From NCBI GenBank assembly GCA_907163375.1, contig CAJQUW010004761.1, forward strand, positions 107,772 through 171,771: a stretch of DNA of 64,000 nt, given 5' to 3'. The notes under the pieces were generated by a model. It saw only the letters and a program-made list of their open reading frames with translations. It did not search any database and had not been told where the DNA came from. The position numbers and the translations under genes are program-made. Within the stretch, counting starts at the first letter, position 1. Every line of letters begins with the position of its first letter. Source of the DNA: Prostheceraeus crozeri. Its lineage: Eukaryota > Platyhelminthes > Polycladida > Euryleptidae. Below, in pieces: positions 53,850 through 64,000 of the stretch.

Positions 53850-54665
53850 GTGTAGGAAAACCAGTATTCGTTGTATGCAGACGCATATTTCAGGACATAG
53901 AAATAGAACAATTGATATTTACGATGCTTAAGCATAGAGTTATTCTGAAGCACTTGCCAAATATTTTGATAAACGACGTTGAGATTTCGCTTATGTAGCG
54001 TTCACTTCAAGAACTCTATAATGGAGCGATTGGTAAGCCCACAGAATTAGATTGTTTAATCGTTTCACTTTGCTAGAAGTGCAAACTGATTCAAACAGAT
54101 GGCACATGCAAGAACTTAATAAGTGGGCAAAAAGAAATTTTTAATACCTTGCAGAGATAGGAAAAATAGTCGTGCGTCGCCTGCGGATTGCTCTGAATTC
54201 CTTCAAAATGCTCCGATCGCCACGACTCTTTCAGATTCGAAGAATTCAGATCATTGCGCAAAAGTTTTCTCGATAATGTTGGGCCCTCCGATCATTTTTA
54301 AAAAAGTTAGCAGGCGCATGAAAAAACGTTCACAAACTTCTCTGTAGAACTTGACATCGTCTGTGTCTCTTTCCTGTGTGATCGGGTTGATAACAGTCAC
54401 TGAAACTTTGCACAATTTTGCGTGTTTAATGTTGAAGTGGCTGCTCATTGTTCGATTGCTATGGTATTTAGTCAGGAGATTGTGCCATTTCAATAACGTT
54501 GCATGTTCCAATGCTTCCCTTCTAGTCAAACGGAAGAAGAGACGACCTGTCTAATTCTGTGGGTAAGCCAGTACATCGCTATATTAATTCATAGAAATCG
54601 AATAATTATTATCAACTGTATACGCTATGAGGACGCTAACTTAGCGTTCTTTCGGTAACTCTGTT
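53850..54665 (+). repeat. Dispersed repeat family D, copy 2 (interrupted)
   Basis: Direct-orientation copy of 51843-52215, split by the TIR transposon copy B at 54039-54562. Left part has TGTATGCAGACGCATATTTC and onward; right part has CATAGAAATCGAATAATTA and TACGCTATGAGGACGCTAAC. The split dates copy B as younger than this repeat. Confidence 0.65.
54039..54562 (-). mobile_element. Unclassified TIR transposon, copy B
   Basis: 524 bp with ends CCACAGAATTAGA / TCTAATTCTGTGG and a perfect 6-bp duplication GTAAGC (54033-54038, 54563-54568). A leftward 92-codon frame (54529-54251) reads TRREALEHATLLKWHNLLTK, then ERDTDDVKFYREVCERFF and GGPNIIEKTFAQ. The pieces of that frame present in copy A (KFYREVCERFF region, NIIEKTF) are similar, so the protein-like sequence belongs to the family. 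I recognise no domain; it may be a transposase remnant or a captured exon. Confidence 0.8.
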
Positions 54666-54699
54666 TCAGATTGAATAACAGTGTTGACAAGATGGATAG

Positions 54700-57060
54700 A
54701 TTCAACCTTTACGTGTAGTCAATTTTCCAAATGGCTGATTAAAGCATCAAAGTATGACAGCGTGCTGAAACCGTGCAATTCGTCTCCGCCGCGCTGTCAA
54801 GCAATAAGATGGTTAAATTCGACTCGACCTTCGGTCTCGACAAAGCCTAAAGTGCGATAACTATCACTTAGATACACCTGTCAACAGGTGAATAATTGGG
54901 TTAGAATCAGTCACATGCACAATTCTAAGCTTTTCATTGGTGGTTCATGCACCAGCTTATCCCCCCTCCCCGATCCCGATGTACAGTGACCTTGAGTCAA
55001 TTTCCATTCTAGTCAACTTCAGATAAACAGTCGATTTCTATGGGGTCAGGTGAATTAAAGAACATAATCATCCGATAATTAGCTCCAAATTATCTTTTGG
55101 ATCTTCTGTTTTTAGCGATGGAAATTTTGGCAAAGGAGGAAAGCACGAATAAAGGCGGATCTCATCGAGGTTATCTTCTCTTAGAGCGAAAAGCAACTGA
55201 ATTCGTGGCATTTTGAAATTCATTCTTTCAAAATGCAACTTGCAATTGTAATAAATTTATAGTTTTCTTCACTTTGAGTGAATTTTAGACGGTTTTTAAT
55301 TTCATTCGTTAAACATGAATTCCATTCCTATAGTGTGCAGTTCCTGACTGAAGAAAGTGATGTAAAAACCTTTAGAAAAAGATTTTCATGACACAGAAAA
55401 TGATGCTGACGGATCCATATTTTACAGTTATTTTCTATCACTGCTTTGTGATTGAAATTTATTGTAATAAAACATCAATAAATCCTGATTATTCCAGAAT
55501 TTCTGTACATCGAATGTTCAAATCTGCTGTATTACTAATGATCATGCGATTTAGCTAATCAGTCATTTTATCGCAGTGTGCTGAATACAGCATGCTTTCT
55601 AAATTTCAACTGAGAAAACAACAGCCCGCGGGCTCATTCAATCTACAATCAACTTTGGTCAACACGAATTCTAATTAAAAAACGTCTTCAAATAAATAAG
55701 TCTACATTTTAGGGACTTTTTGTTATCATTAATGTCACATCAAACTTTGCTTTTTTGCTCATCCTAATCATAATCAAGCACCGCTACCGGTCTTCCCAGT
55801 GTCATGCAAAACTGTTTAAACAAGCAAATTTCAATGTGTGTGAGCCGTTAAACAGTGCAATGACAGTGCAATGATAACTACGTCTCAGGGAAAGGTGAAA
55901 TTCAAGAACGCTTTCTGACCACGGACACACATGAAATGCATGTATTACAGATGCATGAATGTATGACGCAAAATCAACATTAAACCATAAATAGACGGCC
56001 ACGGACGTTTTCAATAACCTCTCCGTTGCTGTAGTGTTATAGACAAAGAAATGACCAATACTAGAGCAAATTTTCTTCATGATTTTTTCTAGCCCTCTGA
56101 CTTGGTGTTCTATTATAGGTGGCGGTCCATTAGCGGTGCCACAAATCAGCTAATAAATTTATGCAAAGCCCTTTCGTTCCATTTAAATGTCATATGCATT
56201 TATGGGTGCTACTTGTACATTCAAAAGTCGTCCATTATTAAAGGTGAATTTTCTGGTAATAGGTATAGGTGAACATCTTCGGGAGATTGTGAATTGCAAG
56301 CCTATTCCGTCCACTTCATGTACAACGAATTTCATTTACAGCTGATCAAATGCTGTGGTTCCTAGAAATTTATTATCACTGGAGCTAGCTTTGTGGATAT
56401 CCAACATCTGACCTTATCCAGTTTTCAGTATTAACAATGCTTCTGGTGTGCGTCTATTTCTGAGCTTTTTACTGTTTTAGATCATGCGTCCCATGATAAC
56501 TATCTTGCCACTACAACCTGTCGGTAACAGAAAACAATGAAAGCAATGGAACTGGTTTCCATAACGGTTCCAATTTCCAGATATTTTTCCGGTTGCCCCT
56601 GTCGGTTTCCCACTCTATAAAGACATCCTCACTTATCCTCTCTCACGTCCTCATCTCAACATCTCCAATTTCTTCACGTTAGCTTGTCCAACAGGTCAGA
56701 TAGCCTTCAATTTTCACATCCCCCATAGAATAAATAGTTGTTTCTCATGTGATTCTGACTTGGCCATACATTTGTCTGTTCGTACTTAAGACACGGGTTC
56801 CTTCTTTCTGTGTCGGTACGTTCAAACAAAGGAAAAGGCGCCATTGTTTCGACTTACGAAAGAGTCGTAGAGTAGGATGACGCCAGATGAAGTAAAGCGC
56901 AAAGTGAAAGCAAGACAAGTGGATATAGGTCTGGTGATCGAATAGATTGAGGCGATCTGAACATCTTTACATTACTCAGAGGGGCTGCGCGGCTCTTAGA
57001 CGGATAAAAAGTTCGCGGAAAAGCGAGAATGAGACGAAAGATTTGGAGACAGACTTTTCG
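54700..57060. other. AT-rich region without recognised genes
   Basis: No gene, tRNA or transposon end recognised in about 2.4 kb. The leftward frame 55802-56080 (92 codons) has no domain. Short GC-richer words near 54960 (CCCCCCTCCCCG) stand alone. Confidence 0.4.
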
Positions 57061-57099
57061 ACATTACAAAACAGTGTATGATGGCAGACACTCCATTGC

Positions 57100-57340
57100 A
57101 GTTTAGTTTCTTGACGTATAAGACAGGCGGGAAGCCTTTATTGTCGTACTAGAGACCAGTCGATCCACAGCATTGATGACTTGCAGATCTGTATCAAGAT
57201 AACTTGAGTTTCTTTTTGAATAGCCGAAGTTTTGCTCAGTACATAGCGAAATCAACGACTTCCGATAACACGAGGGGTTTTTATGTAAGAAAGCAGAAGC
57301 CGACGCAGTGGACGTACTTTTACCCATCTAGAGAGGCGAA
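57100..57340 (-). mobile_element. Possible Penelope-like RT fragment
   Basis: A leftward 74-codon frame (57327-57103) reads GKSTSTASASAFLHKNPSCY, then RKSLISLCTEQNF and a Leu/Ile-rich run. The RKxT/S...L...Y...L pattern loosely resembles the region after the palm of Penelope-like reverse transcriptases (RKPTFTGLY...). Weak evidence; it may be chance. Confidence 0.25.
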
Positions 57341-57350
57341 TGCACAGATT

Positions 57351-60300
57351 CTCGAAAATGATTGCTCGATGCTGTAATAATTCTATGCAAGAGCTTGTCA
57401 ACATGATTCGAAAACGTTAATCATTGAGCCGAAACTCAATGTTCGATGTATCTAATATCCAATTTAGACCACATGTTTTTGTCTATGGGAGCGGGCCGGA
57501 CTTTTTCTCGAAAACTGTCCTGGAATCATTCGCACAGAGATTTCACCTTTTCCACTTAATTTGCATTTGAAGACAGCAAAATTCGCATTTTGTCTACACG
57601 TGTTTCTTGTAATATACAGGTCTGCTGCTTTTGTAATTGCATGTGGTGGTGGTTTACAGATTCAAGGCTGTCATATATTATTTTCAATTGCGTGTGACTG
57701 TAATAACATCCGAATTATTGACAAATATAGGGATCCTGTTTATACTACAATGTCCGAATCTCGTCAAATCAGATCTTTGGAACCCAAGCTTAATTGAAGG
57801 ATCGAAATGACTGACTTCTAATCGTTTTGCATCAACTGTATTGTAAAAATTTGTATTTAAGCCTATTTTGTTCGTTCGTGTGCACATGTCCCTACCTTTG
57901 TGAATTGATCTTGTGCCTTGATAAAGGACGAGCGTCCGACACGTCGGCAATAAACATAGCCTATAATTTCGAGAAAAAATTTTGGCCTTATTACTTTATC
58001 TGGAGGTATCAACCATATTTTCAAATCATGAATCCTAAGCACCTCCTGCTCACGGTCACTTTGTATTTGTATAATAACATCTAAAATCGAAAACCTAATG
58101 CACCGTCAAAAGCTCTATTTCTGAATCGTTTCACAGCATCTTCTGACGTATAAAAGGTTATACTTGCTCAAATATCCATTTGTTAGAATTTCATGCTAAT
58201 AAATAATCTTGTTACCAATTTCATATAATTTAATACTTGCTGCAATTGATTCAATATGAAATTGATTGTTAAAATTGTTAATTATATTGTTTATTATATA
58301 AATATTGTTCGTCTGCCTGAGGGATCTTTAATTAAGCATTACCAGATGCAATTGGCACGCCGACACGTGCAGATTCGGCACTTTTTCTTTGAAAGAGAGC
58401 CGTCCGAATAGGTTTCAAGTATGACTTACGATTACTTGCCTCAGCGGAATTCAGCTTCTTGATATTTTTCGGAGAAATCATCCACTGTTCTCGTAAATTC
58501 TCATTGCGAAGTAAATCTGGATGCTTCTCAGATGCTGTTCAGATCATTAAGACAATTCAATTTAATAACATTAAATGAAGATTACTATTCAGCAAGGATC
58601 ATCAAATGACTTTTCTAATTATTCAAAGAGATACACACATCTTATCTTTTACAAACCTACAATTTGAATGCATGAAGTTTCGCATCTATTCACATTTTCT
58701 CGCAAAAGCGGCCTATTCGAGGAACTTGAAGGAGGGAACGCTCGAATACCTCCATCTGATGTTGATGTTGTAATTACTCAGTGTTGAATTCTGCTTTGCG
58801 ATGCCTTTGGTGAATGGTTACATCACTGGTAGCATTGACATTGTCCAATTCAAGTTTATGTTATTACTTTAAATAGCAAATTTGACTTCCTCATAATTTT
58901 CATCAATCTTAGCGCATTTTCAGACTTTCAGAATTTTAGACATATTTTTCCATTGTTTGAACTTTTTGCAAACAATGTGATGGCATTGGATTACAAATGC
59001 ACTTCGGATTATATCATGATCATTTAACAAGCCACACAAATCGAGTATACAGTCATGAAAATTGAACTGTAAATGCTTGTCATGAATATTTGCAGTGATG
59101 ATGGCGCATCGGATGTTTGTTTCGTGTTTTCTCTTAATCGTTTCAAATACTTGTCTGCAAGATCTCGTCCGCATTTTTTATTTGTATTTATATTCATTTA
59201 TTGAAGGCATCTAAACTTGGAGGACATCATTAACAAATACATTGGAAAACCTTCTTTGAATGAAAAACTTCCACATCCATGGACGTGTTTTTGAGCTGCA
59301 ATTCATGCACAAATCTATCTGACTAATATCTTTTTGCACTGAAGCATGACCTCTCAGTGCACGAATGAGCAAACTTGTGATCTAGGCGGACCTGATACTT
59401 GTGAACAGAAACGGACCGAACCGGGCCTGTGCTGGGCCTGATGCTTGTTAGTAACGACGAACCGGGCCGGGTCTGTGCTAGGCTTGGTCCAGAAACCTCA
59501 CTTTCACTGATTTGTGAGCGTGTGAAAGTTAATAAACTAGAGGATTATTATTATTAGGAAACATTGTGATGTAACTCTTATGATATTGAGTATAATGTGA
59601 TCACAAGCATCCCGATTGGGTTCTTTCTTCCGTGCATTATGCACGAATCAAAAACACTTATGATCGTGATTTGGCAATAATGCGATGAAATAAAACAACC
59701 ATGTGCGTGCAAGACATGGAATTTTCTCATGTTAACATTTATACAAAATTCCAGGAGTCTAAAAATGACAGTTTTCGGTAGAAACTGAATTTGAGAAAGA
59801 TCTGTCATTGATATTGATTGGGGCGTTTTACTGCTCTACCTGTCGGAAATCTGATAATTTGAAATAAGTCAAATCAATTTTGCTTTTTTTTAGAAATTGG
59901 AACTAAACTTTTATAGAAAAATTTAGACAACATTTAATTAAAGAAAATTAGATTGAATTCCTCTAACTTAAATTTTGCCTCAATTTTGAATATCTCCATC
60001 CCCCGGCTATCTATCTGCTTCCTAAAACTGTATACAGTATTGCATACAAGTTCTAGAATATGACAAAAATTTGATTCAAGTCTATCAAGTTTGCCGATTT
60101 CCACGTACCTTGGATGTGTACATTATCAAGGATATCACGGTTAATGCTTTACCATCGCTGATGCATTAACCCTCGCCCCACTGGGTGGATGCGTTTTTCT
60201 CCACCTGGCAAATTTTTGAATATCTTAAACCAAGCTAGCTATGGCCACCAGATCTCTAGTACTTTACTTTCTACGTATTATGCAACTTTTGACAGAAGCA

Positions 60301-63300
60301 CAATAAATCTGGCACAATACCTTTGGTGTGAGAGCTGTTTTATAATTGAATGTTTGGAATATTTTGGCTTATTTCGGTATATAAATTCACTTCTAATGCA
60401 ATATACGGCATGTAGCATTGCGACATCAATTCTTGATGAAATAAGTTTAGATCATATAAAGGATTCTTCTTATTAATATAAAGATATTCACAAATGCAAA
60501 ATCCTTGAATTCGAAACTATCTGCTTACTACGCATGTATGCATGTATGAAATTTGAAATATGATTTTTTATTATTTTTGTACTTTTTAGTTTCTGCATCT
60601 GATCAGTGATTATTGAAATTTTCAGAAACATTTTGCTTTTAGCCTCATTGTCTCGATAGAAGTTCACCGAATTGGGTTGTTTCTTCATCTGCAGAAACTA
60701 AGTACTAAAATGTGCGATTTTACTGCTATTTGAGTTGAACCAAAAGTTTGAATTATTTGACCTTTGACCTTATCTAATACAATCATGGAATCTCAGAGCG
60801 ACTAATAATCATCATGTTATTGACCACCTTAATCAGATCTTTCGATTAATGTATGGTTTGGGAGAAATATAAATTATGCAGAAAATTTCTTTAGCATTAA
60901 ATTCAATTCCAATTCAGATCTCCACATGCATGGTTTATTAATTTTTGTTGTCATTTACCATTTTAGATAGTGATCTGATGGAAATTTATTAAAAATTGGT
61001 GTTTAATACATTTGAGCTTCACCTCAGCCCAGGGATGACCTTAGAAATAAAACTGATGTTGTTTTTCTGAATCCCCTCTCAATGCCTATTCGATTGATGT
61101 GCGGTTTTGCAAAATTTGTGCAATAGTTTGGGAGATCAGCGAGGAGGGCGAAATTTCCCCCCTCCCAGTGTTGCGCGTTCGGGAAAGCACGTCAGTAGGG
61201 CGTGGGTTAATTGCGGTTCGATTGATCAGACCTAGGCCTAACAATTCCAAATGAAGCAGGCTCAGGCCGTGATTTTGCTGAACGGACGTGGCCAAGTCTG
61301 CATATGATCATTATGTCATTATAATTAGAAACCTATTTAGAACGGTTCGTAAAGCTTGATGACTTAGAATTTCGAATGTCCGTCTACGGTGGGAAAATGA
61401 GCATGTTAGAGCAAGTGAATACTGGAAATTCATACACGAAATAAGTTGTCCTGTGATTTTCTTGTATTTGTGGACAGTGCCATAGGAACTGAGCAAATAG
61501 CGGAGTCAACGTACCCCACCCCCGTAATCTCGATACTTTTCAGCGTCAGGCAGGCACACAGCGCCCGGTCCTAAAACGAACTGAATCACTTCCTAAAACA
61601 AGACTCCGCGTTTTAGGACTGTAGCACACTATTTCGTCCGTGGGCTATATTTTTTAGAAGGTCAACATTCTATTTCAAAGCAGACTCCTAAAATTCCAGT
61701 GTGTCACGCTTTAGGATGCAGGTCTCTTCAATTTCAGGTGACAGACTTGCATGGAAAGGCTTGACAATGAAGCAATCACATTTTACTGCAGAACAGAAAT
61801 CTTGCTGTCAAGTTTCACCTTCAAATTTCAATATAATTCGATTAATGGCAAGAACGAATTCTGACGCCACAACTGCATTGAAAAAATGTGAAATACTACA
61901 CAAAGTATACGTGCAAACAGCACTATCCAATGTTGCTACCGCAGGTGCTTTGTCTATTGCTATTTAACAGTGACAATTCCTGAAATTCCAAATTGTGTAC
62001 AGTTTTTTACTTTGTAGTTCATATTAAATATGCATAAAATTTCTCAATCGTAATGGAACTTTCTTCTCTTATTTATGGTCAGTAACCAGCAACAATATAA
62101 AAGTAATGTCATTTTGTTTGTTTTCATTTAAAAGGATGTCATTGGCAGCTTCAGTGGCCCATCGCTTTGAATACTTTCTACTACAAATAGTGGCATGTAA
62201 TCGGGTCACTCAGTTACGGCGCACATAACATAGTTTCCGGCCTAAGTCACGCTCGTTTGTCAACAATTTTTTTATGTGAAATTTTTTATGCGTTTTTAGT
62301 TTGAGAAGGAAGATCAATAATTAATTTCGAAAAATATCTACTTTGCTTTTATGAAAAACAGCGTCATTACGTATATACCTATTATCTACCAGTATTTATC
62401 ATTAAACAATTTTCAACCAATTCCTAAGTGAGCCATAACAGCAACCTTAGGTTAATTAGATGATTGCGAAACATTTTGATCTAGCACTCATCTCACAAGT
62501 CGATTTTCAATTGCTGGCATTCTCTACTGAATGTACGTCTGATTTCTATCATAATAATGTTTACATTTGAAACACTTTACTTGTTTCCAACACGTTTATA
62601 TACGCATGAATAATTCATTTGTCTGCACTACTTGGGATGGGATCATAGGTTTAGAAAATACATAATCATTGAGAAATTTTTATTTTAGGTTGCCAGGGCA
62701 ACATAAAAATGTCATATGAAAAATTTATTTATCCAATGATAATTTTTTTTAATTTTTATTAATAGCACCTCAACTTTTAGTTGAGTACGTATGTAGCACA
62801 TTACAACTACTGCATAATTTCAGTCTACGCAATCGATGCATATTTATATATTGCAAGACAAAGCAAATGAATTATATTATGAATTCTGTCACATTTCAGT
62901 CAAACGATAAGAAACCACGGAATCTCTTGCGGGTGTGTAATTTCTGCGAATGATAAGGAAAGTTATCTCAGTTTGGAATTTAATTGCATGTCATGTGACA
63001 CGTTTGGTTTGAAGAAGAGACTGATATTCAACAAGGTGGATTCCTTAGAAGCGAAGAAAACTGACTTCTGTAACTTCGTGTGAAATCTAATCTTTCAGTT
63101 GCATGCTTCAGTTTATATTTATTTTCACAACTACATGCAAATCGAAACCGGTTTTCCTCTCAGCACATTTTCACCTTTTCGTTCAGATGGTTCGGCGTGT
63201 GAGACATTTTTTTATCTGTTCTAGATATTCTAAAGAATGAATTCCAAACTTGTCTGTTATTTCACCATTGTTAGCACTAAGCAAAAGATCAACGATGTCA

Positions 63301-64000
63301 CGCTGGAAATGTCGTGCGTATATGAAAAGGGCTTAACTGTTGATGCTAAACGTTCGCTATATACAGACTGCGTCGAAGGTGCGTACTCACTGTGTTTGGA
63401 ATGTCAGCCGATCGATGACTGTCGCCTGCTTTGTTGTGTGCTTTTCAGTTGGACAAAGGAATGGTGACAGTATACTTATTCTGGGTGACGTACATTGTTA
63501 TTCACCAAAATGGCTCGCATTGAAGGTTTTAAAGGGTACGTTTCCATAGATTCCGAGAGTCACTATATAGAGACCATGTGATCCGTATTTAGCAAGGGGC
63601 CTTCTTACAATGTGGTCCATGTTGAAGGTCCAACTGGTTCCATATAATGACTTGTAGGATTTATGGGCCGGTTAAATGGTCCCACTAATTTCTACTTACC
63701 TTCAGATATCTACCCATAGTGTACTAGCCGCATTCTTTGCTGTCCACCACTTTACCAAGATGACAATTCCTCGGGTGATTTGTCAATTTACATAAAGTAC
63801 TTTGCAAACTGCTTGCAACTAGCATTACCAATGAAGATAATAACTTTTGATTTTTTCTGTAGATTTTTCCTAATCCTTTGATGTTTATGTACTTTATTCA
63901 TAATAAAGTGAGTCTCAGGTGACTTTGTCTGTCATTTCAATTTTCAGGAGGTATTTTGGCACCTGTGAAGTATGCTTACGACACTACTTATAAGTTCATC
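57351..64000. other. AT-rich region without recognised genes
   Basis: About 6.6 kb. A motif TTGATAAAGGACGAGCGTCC at 57917, followed by GACACGTCGGCAATAAA, resembles Penelope-type 3' tails (TTGATAAAGG...CGAAACGTTGGCAATAAA). At 59385-59500 a tandem pair of about 65-base units contains ACCGGGCC and CTGTGCT. Frames such as 60189-60476, 61701-61967 and 63237-63549 have no recognisable domain and overlap others. No host gene can be supported. Confidence 0.4.

Noticed and set aside
54123-54347. Rightward 74-codon frame
   Set aside because: It lies opposite the leftward frame that is shared between the two transposon copies, so it is most likely a shadow.
54039-54562. TIR transposon as a miniature Polinton, given its 6-bp duplication
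   Set aside because: Its termini (CCACAG) differ from the Polinton AG...CT ends, and no sequence is shared with the Polinton repeats.
63237-63549. Two overlapping Cys-rich frames near the window end
   Set aside because: The cysteines come from a shared TGT/TGC-rich stretch read in two frames; no spacing fits a known finger.
1-64000. CRISPR arrays, bacterial operons or riboswitches
   Set aside because: No spaced direct-repeat array and no bacterial gene; intron-like sites and element families are those of an animal genome.

Overview
The window reads as AT-rich genomic DNA of an invertebrate animal, dominated by mobile DNA. I recognise no host protein gene. The evidence for a metazoan is the mix of element families: Penelope-like elements with GIY-YIG endonuclease, RTE-like and CR1/L2-like LINEs, hAT, three Tc1/mariner-type transposons, tRNA-derived SINEs, and a Polinton/Maverick with the animal-type gene set. 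I cannot name the phylum; a lophotrochozoan or similar invertebrate would fit.

Layout. 1-3240: two Penelope-like relics in the same orientation, the second interrupted by a 215-bp foldback (hairpin) element. 3845-4372 and 24978-25260: the two sides of an RTE-like LINE relic that abut a Polinton exactly. 4373-24977: a 20.6-kb Polinton with terminal inverted repeats (TIRs) of about 1.0-1.4 kb. 25437-28769: a CR1/L2-like LINE with an uninterrupted 1046-codon ORF. 28958-29702: a hAT-like element with a BED-finger relic. 33690-34260: 3' piece of another LINE. 40412-42228: a DD41D mariner-like transposon. 46171-46569 and 54039-54562: two copies of an unclassified TIR transposon with 6-bp target duplications. 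48198-49617: a Tc1-like transposon. 49909-50300: two SINE copies with a hammerhead-like core. 51400-54665: a nest of inverted and direct repeats around a third Tc1/IS630-like transposase relic. 54700-64000: mostly AT-rich DNA with no recognisable gene.

The Polinton is the main content. Rightward genes encode a basic-tailed unknown, a RING-like peptide, a DEDDh-type exonuclease-like protein, a stand-alone module resembling the polymerase N-terminus, a second RING-like protein, a small core-like protein, the packaging ATPase, a conserved unknown, a retroviral-type integrase with chromodomain, a pVI-like protein, the double jelly-roll capsid protein, the adenain-like protease and a penton-like protein. 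The protein-primed DNA polymerase is leftward. Most reading frames look whole; polymerase and penton genes are broken, so the copy is a young-looking fossil with a handful of breaks.

The most unusual content is a leftward two-gene cassette between protease and penton (13146-14394). One gene carries a clear two-repeat TATA-binding-protein-like (TBP-like) domain behind a PC4-like N-terminal domain, and the other is a stand-alone paralogue of that N-terminal domain. Together with CCAAT/TATA-type promoters at both ends of the gene array and similar ATG-plus-donor 5' structures, this suggests the element family carried its own transcription-initiation factors.
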